Below are positions 1-9,097 of a stretch of 64,000 bases of DNA, in pieces. The notes beneath the pieces are model-generated. The model saw nothing but the letters and a program-made list of their open reading frames with translations. It searched no databases and had not been told where the DNA came from. This DNA is from Polysphondylium violaceum. Its lineage: Eukaryota > Evosea > Eumycetozoa > Dictyosteliales > Dictyosteliaceae. The first letter of the stretch is position 1; each line of letters opens with the position of its first letter. Location: contig AJWJ01000031.1 in assembly GCA_000277445.1 (NCBI GenBank), forward strand, positions 1 through 64,000, given 5' to 3'. The position numbers and the translations under genes were made by a program.

Positions 1-263
1 AAAAAATTGGAGGGAGTTCACACCACAGGCGTGATTTCTAAAATATATTTTTCAAAGAAAAGGAGAGCAACCGTAAATGTTGACATCAATATTTATAAAT
101 AAATCAAAATATAGATGGAGAGTCATCATTTATAAATTAAATTATTTACTTTTATGTTTATTGGTTTAAAAATTAAAAAAGGGGGAATGGATGGAAATGG
201 AATGGAATTACAAAATTGGATAAGAATAATCAAGTACTTGCTAAATTTAGATTTAGATTTAAA

Positions 264-2015
264 TTAAATACCTCTGCCTTCGACACTGATCTTGTTTGCT
301 CTAGAAGAGCCTTTGATTGTGGGTCTTTTGAGTTTTTCAATGTGCTTGTCAATTCTGTTGATGGTACGGGTGGGCGAGTTGATGGCCTCGTTGACAATGC
401 CGACGGGACGAATGACATAGTCGAGAGAGACACGGGCGCAGCCAGAGGCGTGCTTGACGTGGGCAGGGAGATAGTCGTCCTTTTTACGAGAGAGGATGCT
501 GTCGGGATTCTCGGGATCAATGTCACGCGATTGGTGTTGGAGCGACTTGAGGTCGACCTGCATATCGTCATAGTGTTTGGACAAACTGACTTGAGGACGA
601 GTCCATTTGTCAATGACGTCGTAGGCGAGCTTCTTGATGCTGGGTGTCTCTTTGGCGTTGTTTTTGATGCTCATAATGATCTTGCCAATGCCACACGAAC
701 GGATTCTGTGTTTTTCGGTGGGGAGCTTAAAGAGGGCCTTGAGGAGCACCTCTTTGATCTTGAGATTGGGCTGCGAGCCGTCGGGGAGGGGCGAGAGCCA
801 GTCGTTGATGATGCCATAGATGTCTCGCTCGACCAACGATTTGTAGAGGATCGATTTCGAGAGTGTCTCTTCAATCTCGGGAAGCAACATCAACTTGTGG
901 AGAGCGGGTTGTTTTTCTTTGTTGGCTTGATTGTCTTGTTCAAAGGCCCAGTTCATTTTGTTGAGGAGATTGTGGATCATGTCCTCGCAACTAGCTCTGA
1001 CGTCTTCGTCGTTCTTTTTCTTTTTCTTTTTGTTGGCGTTTAAAAACTCGTCCAAGGGATTAGACTCTTCTTGCTGGGCAACAACACCGCCTTCCTCGTC
1101 GTCGTCGTGTGATCTCTTTGACTTCTTTTTCTTTTCTTTCTTTTCCTTCTTTTCTCTCTTTTTCTTATCCTTCTTATCCTTCTTTTTCGATGATTTCTTT
1201 TTCTTTTTAGACTCTGTCTCGCTATTCTCTTCCTCCTCTTCGCCATCCTCGTCTTCATTGTGTTGATCTTCATCTTCATAGTCTTGGTCGTCATCCTTTT
1301 TCTTTTTCTTTTTCTCTTCGACAAATGTAGTTTGTTCATCGTCGTCATCTTCTCCAAAAAGCTCTTTATTCTCGTCTTCTTCCTCCTCCTCTGCGTCTTT
1401 CTTTTGTTTCTTTTTAGACGATCTTCTTAATCTTTTCAATGATTTGGGTTCAGATTCTGTATTTGTTTCTTCTTTTTCCTCCTCTCCCTCTTGCTCTTCC
1501 TGTTCTTGCTCATCACCACTGCTCTTACTCTTTTTCTTCTTTTCCTTCTTTTCTCTCTTCTTTTTATCTCTTTTACTACTCTTTTTCTTTTTCTTGTCAT
1601 CTGTGTCCATCTCACCACCCTCTTCCTCTCCTGCTGTTGTCTCTACTTCTGCTCCAACAGTTTCTTCTTCTTTTCCTTCTTGAACACCGCCATCGCCCTC
1701 TTCATCGTCCTCTTCAATCACATTTTTCTTTTTCTTACGCACCACTGTGCTCTCTTGTTCATCTTCATCTTCATCTTTATTTTCTTTAGTAGCAGTAGTG
1801 GTGGTGGTGGTGGTGGTAGTAGTACTAGTTGTATTTGAAGGCTCTTCTGAATACTCTTCAATCGTTGGTTTCTCTGTATTGTCTATAACGGGTGTTTCTG
1901 TAGTTTGTGCTGTTGGTGCAACAGATTCTTCCATTGGTGTCTCTGTCACACCATTATTGTGAATCATTGATTCTTGCACACTTTCACTAGTTGTTGTTGT
2001 TGTTGTTGTTTCCAT
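264..2015 (-). CDS. iws1: IWS1/SPN1-type transcription elongation factor
   Basis: Single-exon gene of 583 residues. Spn1/Iws1 proteins bind Spt6 and RNA polymerase II and act in elongation, chromatin upkeep and mRNA processing in the nucleus. About the first 330 residues are low complexity: Thr runs, then alternating Glu/Asp and Lys blocks (for example KKKKKSSKKKDKKDKKKREK), as in the acidic, lysine-rich N-terminal arm of IWS1. From about residue 340 there is a helical domain typical of the TFIIS N-terminal/LW family, with MIHNLLNKMN, LLPEIEETLSKS, IINDWLSPLPDGSQPN and IRSCGIGKIIMSIKNN, followed by a basic tail. The N-terminal half is AT-rich and purine-rich on the coding strand, while the domain-coding 3' half is clearly GC-richer. 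Start chosen at the only upstream ATG, which opens the Thr-rich arm. The upstream flank has a T/A-rich block typical of dictyostelid promoters. Family call is secure. Confidence 0.9.
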   Translation of the reverse strand: METTTTTTTSESVQESMIHNNGVTETPMEESVAPTAQTTETPVIDNTEKPTIEEYSEEPSNTTSTTTTTTTTTTATKENKDEDEDEQESTVVRKKKKNVIEEDDEEGDGGVQEGKEEETVGAEVETTAGEEEGGEMDTDDKKKKKSSKRDKKKREKKEKKKKSKSSGDEQEQEEQEGEEEKEETNTESEPKSLKRLRRSSKKKQKKDAEEEEEDENKELFGEDDDDEQTTFVEEKKKKKKDDDQDYEDEDQHNEDEDGEEEEENSETESKKKKKSSKKKDKKDKKKREKKEKKEKKKKSKRSHDDDEEGGVVAQQEESNPLDEFLNANKKKKKKNDEDVRASCEDMIHNLLNKMNWAFEQDNQANKEKQPALHKLMLLPEIEETLSKSILYKSLVERDIYGIINDWLSPLPDGSQPNLKIKEVLLKALFKLPTEKHRIRSCGIGKIIMSIKNNAKETPSIKKLAYDVIDKWTRPQVSLSKHYDDMQVDLKSLQHQSRDIDPENPDSILSRKKDDYLPAHVKHASGCARVSLDYVIRPVGIVNEAINSPTRTINRIDKHIEKLKRPTIKGSSRANKISVEGRGI

Positions 2016-2587
2016 CTTGTATGTAAATTAAAATATGACACAACCAATCAACACAACAATAAGATAGATTACTTTGTTCAATTATTATATTTTTTTTAAA
2101 AAAAAAAAAAAAATTAAAAAAATGAAAGTGAACTGTTCAACGGCTATTTTTCAGCATGTTGCCAACGTATCTCTCTTTTTTTTTTTTGATGAGCATTGCT
2201 ATATCTAATATAATGTCAGTCTAGAAGTCATTTAAATATTCCTATATGGTCATATAATATGTCTTTTTTGGTTTTCCTTTACAAAATAGTTGGTGTAGAT
2301 GTTTCAGCTAGTTTCAGCAATTTGCTTCTGAAAGTTTGTATGTTTATTTGATTCGGAGGGGGTGGTCGATAAATCCTTTGATGGACACAGAGGGGCGAAA
2401 TTACCATTAGCAATGGGCGCTTGAATTCAATAACATGGACGAGGGTTGTTGACAAAACCTACGAGACGGTTTCCTTGCATATAAATTTCAAAATCTTTTG
2501 TGAAATACCTTTTGAATATAAAAAATAAAAAATTTTTTATCTCAGATTTTTTATAAATTATTTTAAAAACATCATGAAAAACACCAA
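2016..2587. other. intergenic, 572 bp, with a GC-richer island
   Basis: Between the IWS1 start and the tRNA gene. It has A/T homopolymers near 2089-2114 and 2171-2190 on the IWS1 side. A segment at about 2345-2480 is visibly richer in G and C than the flanks (see findings). I found no protein-coding exon in it and recognise no standard snRNA or snoRNA. Confidence 0.6.
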
Positions 2588-2660
2588 GCCCAGATAGCTC
2601 AGTCGGTAGAGCGCAAGGCTTTTAACCTTGTGGTCGGGGGTTCGAGCCCCCCTTTGGGCG
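2588..2660 (+). tRNA. tRNA-Lys (anticodon UUU)
   Basis: A 73-nt gene with a full cloverleaf. The acceptor stem is GCCCAGA paired with TTTGGGC, then a G discriminator. The D arm/A box reads AGCTCAGTCGGTAGAGC. The anticodon stem CAAGG/CCTTG encloses loop CTTTTAA with anticodon TTT at 2621-2623. The T arm/B box reads GGGGGTTCGAGCCCCC. There is no intron and no encoded CCA. An oligo-T run at 2665-2668 is a likely Pol III stop, with a longer T run from about 2699 as backup. In dictyostelids tRNA flanks are favoured landing sites for retrotransposons, but I see none here. Confidence 0.97.
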
Positions 2661-3693
2661 AAACTTTTAGTGAATATGATCATTTGTCGGAGTTCTCCTT
2701 TTTTTTTTTTAAAAAAGATTCATTTTAATAAATAATGGATTTGATCCAATTATTTTGTGACTGAAATACACAAGGATTTTAACTATAAATAATAGGTATT
2801 GAGATTTAAAGTAAAAGAAATAGATTAAAAAAATCGACTGAATTCATTGGGTATTTATAGTTATTATTGTTCTTAAAAATAAAATTTAAAAATTAATTTT
2901 AATAATTAATTTTTAATTAATTAATTTTTACTTGGAACTGAGTCAGTTGGAAAATAATAGATTTATCGTAGATCTGATATATCTTACTGATAAATCAGAT
3001 AGATCTTCATCAATAATATCTACCAATAAATCTTTGTTTTCATTACATCATACCTTTAATTCATGGAGATCCTCAAGTAAATTGTAGTAGATACACATCA
3101 ACTCATCAAATATTCACTGATGAATTGACAGCAATCTTATTTTATTTATTAAATTTCACATTTCAAAAGTGGGAAATTTAATTGTAAAAATCATTTTTAT
3201 GGAAACTATTAATATGATTAAAAAATAAATATTATATTCATGCTTTCATCATTCTAAAGAATCATCTCTTTATTCTAATATTTATATATGTATATGTTTT
3301 ATTAATTCACATGGTAAACCTCACCACTCCTTTATAAATACTACCATATTTATTAAAAAATCATTGGCATGATTTTCAAAAACGTAAAAGCTTAAAATTA
3401 TAAAAATTAAGATCTTTAGTTTTTATTCACACATTATCATATTGGGTATCTTGTAAGATAGAAAACTCCTCCATTATAATAAAATATATATTATCTACAT
3501 ATTTTATTAAGTACCACCTTTTGAATATGAAACGATAAAGACTAATCTGGTAGAGGTGAGTATATAAGTTAATAGAAATGGGTTTTTTTGTTAAAAACTA
3601 TTTTAGATGACAAAAATTTGTATATATGGATTTTATCTTAAGACTTTAACCCTTTTAAAGAGCAATATCATTTAGTTTATTGTCTATGAGAAT
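2661..3693. other. intergenic, about 1.0 kb, AT-rich
   Basis: Follows the tRNA and lies downstream of the membrane-protein gene on the opposite strand. It is very AT-rich with repeated AAT/TTA motifs. Short patches (about 3030-3140) look less random but give no open frame over 40 codons. I see no recognisable retroelement, tRNA or other RNA gene. Confidence 0.5.
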
Positions 3694-5108
3694 TTAATTT
3701 GATGGATCAATATGTACAGCTACTTGATAACTATCATCACCATCGGCATCACCACCAGTAAGAGCATCAATATAACAACGAATTGGCATACCTGCAACTG
3801 TTGTAGTTAATGCAGCTGTACTACTAACCCAATGACTTCTAGCATTACTGAGGAATGAGTTTGGATCTTGGGGTGTATTTTCAATATAATGACCATTACT
3901 TGCTGTCCACTATATAATTTAAAAATAATAGAGAATTTTAAATCATAAATGATTAGAAGTAAGGAGAAATATTAATTGATACAAAAAAAACTTACAGGGC
4001 ATTGGAAGGCATAACTGAAACCAGTATTGGTGTTATTCTTGGTACATTTCAAAGCGAAACTAAGGCCTTGCATAAAGGTGGATTTGTTGACATAAATAAT
4101 ATAGGCATAGTTCATAGCAGCATCAACAGTGTGCATTAATTCACTTCCAATATCTGGGGGAGTTTGAACACCATTGCCAAATGGATTGGAACCGGGTGGA
4201 ATTTGTTTAGCAATATTAATATTGAGATTATTAGTTTGATCTTCACCTGGATTGACTGCATTTGAAAGTGATTGAACAGGTAGTTGCCAATCATTAGCTG
4301 TATCCCAATTATAAACAGATACACAAATTTGGAAACGTTTGTTAAGGAAATTCCAGAGATAACTAATACCAATAAAGACTATTGCAAACACTACGCAACT
4401 ACAAACTGCTCCGAGGACAAAAGAACTAATGGTGAATACAAGTTCGCATCCAGCTTCAGCAGCAGCATCACCAAGCATCTTAGTGAGGTCTGAAGCAACA
4501 AAATTGATACCTTGTTTGATAGCTTTGTTTATAAAAAAGGACAATATAGATGCAGCTACTAGTTCAGGTACAATTTCTTTCAAACCTAAATTATAGGTAT
4601 GAATACCAGCAATACTAGTGGTCTTACTAAAGATGCCATATTGGGTTGGGGCATTGAGCTTAATATCGGGATTAAATGGATCAGAAGCAGTCTTTACAGC
4701 ACTACACCAACACCAAGCATAGTTTCCTTGGTTATCCCAAGACATATAATAAAATTGAGAAGGATCAGTGTCATCTTGAACTTCAATCCAAGAGTTGTCT
4801 GGATGGTTTTGGAAATTACTCATGATTGGTACTAAATCTTTATTGGCTTGTTGTTGTAATTGATAAATTCCTTTCCAATCATTCTTTTGATAAGTTGGTA
4901 ACACACTTTTTGGTAAGAGGAGTTGGGGTGGTGCAGCAACACTAATAGAGGCCGGTTGTGTAGTACTAAATTGTCCTGTAGATTTAAATAATTCTCTGTG
5001 ATGTTTAACAGACTCTGAAATAGGTCTGATGTATCTTAATTTACCAAAACCATTTCCAGTAACTTTACAAAGATCGTCTGGGTGATTAATTCTAACTTTT
5101 GTATCCAT
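3694..5108 (-). CDS. membrane protein of unknown family
   Basis: Two exons: 3996-5108 and 3694-3909, with an 86-bp intron (donor GTAAGT, acceptor TATAG) in phase 0. Product 442 residues. I do not recognise the family. There is no signal peptide; the N-terminus is polar (MDTKVRINHPDDL). Residues about 95-165 contain many aromatic and Cys residues (YAWCWCSAVK). A helical segment at about 185-225 precedes a strong hydrophobic stretch at about 228-255 (VLGAVCSCVVFAIVFIGISY). The C-terminal part looks beta-rich (RFQICVSVYNWD, MNYAYIIYVNKS, FSYAFQCP) and continues into exon 2, which ends with an acidic GGDADGDDSYQ segment. The second exon was inferred from the splice sites and its open frame. Neighbours give no functional hint. 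Coding status is confident, function open. Confidence 0.78.
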
Positions 5109-5415
5109 TTTTTGTATAACTATGTTTCAAACAAAAAGAGTTTCTCATGCTTTTAAATACTCTGGGAAAAAAAAAGAATATAAATTAAAATAAATCAAAT
5201 TGGATATTTATTATACACAGTTTCGTTTAAATGTTTATTTATTCACCCAATGATTGATTTTGTTATATTCTTTGATAATGTCTTTTAAAAAAATTAATGG
5301 GGCCCCCGAAAAAAAATATTCTTTGATTTTGAAAAAATTTGAATATCTTTTCTGAAAATTTTTTTAATATGAGATTTGAAATAGAAACAATATTTCGTAA
5401 GATAAAACAACACCC
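5109..5415. other. intergenic, 307 bp
   Basis: Upstream of the membrane-protein gene and downstream of PPOX. It is AT-rich with short A and T runs. No other feature seen. Confidence 0.5.
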
Positions 5416-6963
5416 TTATTTATTATTTTCTAATAAATTATAAACCAAAGACTTTGATTTAAAGATTGAGTCATTAATACTAACACCATCCAAAGCATTT
5501 CCACCCAAAACCAATTTATCACCATAATTCTTTTCCACATAGGATTGTATTGAACGAATTCTTTGTTGATGACCGACTTCATAGTGAGGAATACCATTTT
5601 GATAAATCTCTACATTTGTCCAATCTGGTTCATCCTTAATGTCCAAATACTTTTTCAAGTGTTTCTTGGCAATGTTTAGTAAATCGTCTTTATCTTTTGC
5701 ATCCACATTGATCCACTCTGCATTCCTATCTTTGATTCCTTGATTTCCACCAATCATTACAGTGATGATGCTATCTTTATCGGAATCTATAAATTCAGGG
5801 AATGTATTGCTATCAAAACAAACACCTAAAACTGGAACTTTTTCTTTTGATGGCACAAGATAACCAAAACCCTTGTCCTTGATTTTATCAGCAACAGATG
5901 CGTTGTTTTTGTAGACCAAGTTTAACACTGAGATCGATGTGTATGGAATGGAACGTAATAGAGCCTCCAATGCTTTATCACTCTTGTTAAACATGGGATA
6001 CAATGAGGTGAATGGTATAGTCGAGATAATTTGATCAAATTCTTCAACGTTTCCATCTTTATCAATGATTTTATATCCCTTGCCATTGTCATTGGTTCTA
6101 ATTTCTTGTATGGTTGTCGAATGATTTAGTTTGACACCATTTGCTCTGAGGTTTTCTACTAGACTAGAGATCAAAGTGTTTAAACCATTTTCAAATGAAA
6201 ATACACCAGTTTTATCCAAATCTTTATCCAAAATCTCTTTGATCGATTGTTTTTCCGGCAAGAGAAAAGGGAGTTGTTGTGGAATGGTAGATATTGTTTT
6301 ATCTGATTTCTCTCCAAATAAATTTAACCCAAGTAATGAGTTATTGCTGATCTCTCTATTGGCTACACTGGGAAAACATGCACGGATGGATAGCTTTTTA
6401 TAATCACCTCCATGAATACCCAAACACATAGGCTCTACAAATATATCTGCAACCCTTGATCCCAATCTTCTCTTAAAGAATGAGTGAATCGATTCGTCAA
6501 AATCTGGTTTATCAACGACATCTTTGGGCACTTTTTTAAAAGGTTCTGCTAGAAACGATGAAACAATGCCTTGACCAATAACAAATTGAATGCTTTTCAA
6601 TAGTTTGTTTGGACTGGGTAGTTCTTGAATCTCTCCGTCCAACAACAAAAACTTACCATTACTCTTTTTACTGGCAAATATTAATTCGTTTTCAAGACCC
6701 AATCGATTGACAAGGTCAAGAGTATTTATACCCGTGCCTGCAGCTCTTATACTTCGAGGACCCTGTTCAACTACACAATGTTGTTTGTCCAGCTTTGTCG
6801 TCTTTATATTACCACCAAATCTATCATTTTTTTCATATAAAGTGATTTGATATTTATTGGCATTGCTAGTTCCAACCCCTACTCCATTCATCAAATAATA
6901 GGAAGCAGTCAAACCAGATATACCACCCCCTATAACAGCTATTCTTTTATTATTATGTATCAT
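5416..6963 (-). CDS. ppox: protoporphyrinogen oxidase (PPOX)
   Basis: Single exon, 515 residues, the usual length for oxygen-dependent PPOX (HemY/HemG-type flavoprotein). It catalyses the six-electron oxidation of protoporphyrinogen IX to protoporphyrin IX, the next-to-last step of heme synthesis, on the mitochondrial inner membrane. The N-terminus has the FAD dinucleotide-binding signature IAVIGGGISGLTASYYL at residues 9-25, then YEKNDRFGGNIKT. VVEQGPRSI at about 63-71 matches the conserved substrate/FAD-side segment of the family. The C-terminus carries LVLGGNALDGVSINDSI, the second FAD-contacting region. There is no long N-terminal presequence, as in animal PPOX. Start is the first ATG, directly before the beta-strand of the GxGxxG fold. 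The call is firm. Confidence 0.93.
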   Translation of the reverse strand: MIHNNKRIAVIGGGISGLTASYYLMNGVGVGTSNANKYQITLYEKNDRFGGNIKTTKLDKQHCVVEQGPRSIRAAGTGINTLDLVNRLGLENELIFASKKSNGKFLLLDGEIQELPSPNKLLKSIQFVIGQGIVSSFLAEPFKKVPKDVVDKPDFDESIHSFFKRRLGSRVADIFVEPMCLGIHGGDYKKLSIRACFPSVANREISNNSLLGLNLFGEKSDKTISTIPQQLPFLLPEKQSIKEILDKDLDKTGVFSFENGLNTLISSLVENLRANGVKLNHSTTIQEIRTNDNGKGYKIIDKDGNVEEFDQIISTIPFTSLYPMFNKSDKALEALLRSIPYTSISVLNLVYKNNASVADKIKDKGFGYLVPSKEKVPVLGVCFDSNTFPEFIDSDKDSIITVMIGGNQGIKDRNAEWINVDAKDKDDLLNIAKKHLKKYLDIKDEPDWTNVEIYQNGIPHYEVGHQQRIRSIQSYVEKNYGDKLVLGGNALDGVSINDSIFKSKSLVYNLLENNK

Positions 6964-7149
6964 TGTCGTGTACTAATACTAATCTCTATTTTCATTAATA
7001 TATACACAAATAAATGAAAAAATATTTTCAGATCTTTTTTTTATTTTTTTTTTTCTTAAAACCAATCAACTTTTCAGTTTTTTAAAAAAATAGATGAAAA
7101 TTACCAATTTTGGAATATCAAATCAAAATCAAAAGAATAAATCAATAAT

Positions 7150-8940
7150 TTATTGGTCTCGTTCAATTGGAGATTTATAAGTTAATCCTAAAAGAGAAAA
7201 TATTTCTTCCTCAGAGTTGGCAGGGATTGGATCACCTTTAATTTCCTTGTCTTTGGTTCTTCCCCAACGGAGGCAACGCACAAGATGGCGTTCACTGAGC
7301 GAGAAACCATTTTTATGGGCCCATAGTCTCATGGAACGATTAAAGTGATCAGAGCCTGTGAAATACATCAATGCAAAGGGCCATTCAATGGTGGGTATCA
7401 CGACAAAATCTATGCGTCGAAAGAGGGTGTCGGAGTTGAGTTGACACACCCCCATGTATTTGTCGCTATCGGTTTTGGCATTGGTCAAATGGTCTTTGAG
7501 AAGCCCAGCCACTTCGAGTTTCTTTACAAGACGCGATAGAAATCCTTGCAGAATCTCGCCACGAGAGTGCGTAAATAGGATATCAATGTCGCCACAATCG
7601 GGCCGGCCTCGCCTAAAGCTACCACACACCTCGCCTATGATGCCCTTGTCAATCTCTAGTGAGGCCTTGATGACAATGTCCCGTATAAAGATCACTTCAT
7701 CTCGAGGTATGCGGTGTTGAAAGTCTTTGTAATACTTGATGCCGATCTTTTGGTTGGTCGTCAGGAAATCTGTGTGTTGTGTGGCATATTGTTCCAACTG
7801 CGCCACTGAGTTAATGCCAAGGGCATACCATTTCTTGACTGTCTCAATGCCTGCTCCATGGATCTTGGACAGCTCATCATAAGCAATCGCCTGGCTGTCT
7901 TGGGTGATATTGGACACCTTTCTCAGAGAGCCTGTCTTTAGTATCTCTTCAATCTTTTCACCAATCTTTGATCCTATGCCATAGAGATTCTTTACTTGTT
8001 TGTAGCTCTCGATCCTGTAGTCGAGATTTTTGAGGACCGATATTGCTTTCTTGTATGCAAACTCTCTCCATCTATCGCCATCACTATGTGATTGCGTTTG
8101 TAGTTTTTGTAAAAGTGTTGTAATGTGTTCATTGTGATTGACCTTTTCGTTTGACCTTTGACAAACATATTTGGCAGGTGAGTTTGTAATCAAAGGTTTG
8201 ATAGGTGATGATGGTGTTGTTGATTTTAGAATTGGAGGCATGATAATACCACTTTTGATACTATCTTTTACATCTATTAGTGATTGATTGAAATCAAATG
8301 ATATATCTTCATTCTCACTATCAGTATCCAAAGTGATGGTTGTATTATTTAAACTATTAAAACTAGTATTATTACTTGTAGCATTACTAATATTATTTTC
8401 TTCTTTTTCTTCTTCTTCCTCTTTGTCCTTATCATCCTCTTCTCTTTCTTCTTCAGAGTCTTCATAATATAACCATGATTTATTTGTATTTGTTGAAGAG
8501 GTCGTTGTAGTCGTAGTAGTAGTTTGTTTTTTAATTGGAGATAAATCACAAGTTTTTTTAATACTACTAGTTTCATTTAATTGTTCATATTTTCTTTTTT
8601 TATTGACACTCGTATTATGACTATTATGGCTAGTATCATCATCATTTGTATACACAATTGGTACTTTATGATCATTTACTATTAATGATTTCTTTATAAT
8701 TGACTGAGATATCCAATTCACATTATATACGTTGAATTTATGATATTTATATTTACTATCCAATACAAGGAATTCAGTTTCACTTGTTATTAAATGTGTA
8801 GTTTTATCGTCTATATCTGTTGTTGCTGTTACTTGTTGTATTACAACACCTCCATTCTCTTGTATCTTTTTCTGTACGATAGATAATTGAACTGATCCAA
8901 TATTTTTCTTTAATATAGTAAAATAGTACCCTTTAAACAT
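7150..8940 (-). CDS. DNA polymerase family X with BRCT domain (pol lambda-like)
   Basis: Single exon, 596 residues. BRCT-bearing family X polymerases fill short gaps in base-excision repair and end joining. Residues 1-90 fit a BRCT domain (MFKGYYFTILKKNIGS, then THLITSE and NVNWISQSI). Residues about 100-250 are an acidic, Asn/Ser/Thr-rich linker. The catalytic half starts with an 8-kDa-like helical domain (HNEHITTLLQKL, WREFAYKKAISVL). Helix-hairpin-helix motifs LYGIGSKIGEKIEEIL and IHGAGIETVKKWY follow. The nucleotidyltransferase motif GSFRRGRPDCGDIDILFTH holds two catalytic Asp, and RRIDFVVIP supplies the third. YFTGSDHFNRSMRLWA is the conserved nucleotide-binding segment. A lambda-type architecture is the best fit; pol mu/TdT is less likely because the 8-kDa domain looks lyase-like, but I cannot separate them firmly. 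The 3' (catalytic) half is GC-richer than the linker. Confidence 0.9.
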   Translation of the reverse strand: MFKGYYFTILKKNIGSVQLSIVQKKIQENGGVVIQQVTATTDIDDKTTHLITSETEFLVLDSKYKYHKFNVYNVNWISQSIIKKSLIVNDHKVPIVYTNDDDTSHNSHNTSVNKKRKYEQLNETSSIKKTCDLSPIKKQTTTTTTTTSSTNTNKSWLYYEDSEEEREEDDKDKEEEEEKEENNISNATSNNTSFNSLNNTTITLDTDSENEDISFDFNQSLIDVKDSIKSGIIMPPILKSTTPSSPIKPLITNSPAKYVCQRSNEKVNHNEHITTLLQKLQTQSHSDGDRWREFAYKKAISVLKNLDYRIESYKQVKNLYGIGSKIGEKIEEILKTGSLRKVSNITQDSQAIAYDELSKIHGAGIETVKKWYALGINSVAQLEQYATQHTDFLTTNQKIGIKYYKDFQHRIPRDEVIFIRDIVIKASLEIDKGIIGEVCGSFRRGRPDCGDIDILFTHSRGEILQGFLSRLVKKLEVAGLLKDHLTNAKTDSDKYMGVCQLNSDTLFRRIDFVVIPTIEWPFALMYFTGSDHFNRSMRLWAHKNGFSLSERHLVRCLRWGRTKDKEIKGDPIPANSEEEIFSLLGLTYKSPIERDQ

Positions 8941-9097
8941 CTATATCGTTATTGTATTATCATTTATTTATTGTTATTATTATTGGAATGTAAATTGAGA
9001 ATTATGCAATAACAATAACAATGCAATCAAGATATTTATGTAAATTGAAAATAATAAAAGAATTTTTTGAAATTTTAATTTTTGGCGCAATCACGAT

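Noticed and set aside
216-1043. Long plus-strand open frame antisense to IWS1
   Set aside because: It mirrors the GC-rich, codon-biased 3' half of IWS1. Its composition follows the antisense of that domain and it has no domain of its own.
2661-3693. Search for tRNA-targeting retroelements beside tRNA-Lys
   Set aside because: No reverse-transcriptase or other element-like frame, and no obvious terminal repeats seen in about 1 kb downstream or 600 bp upstream.
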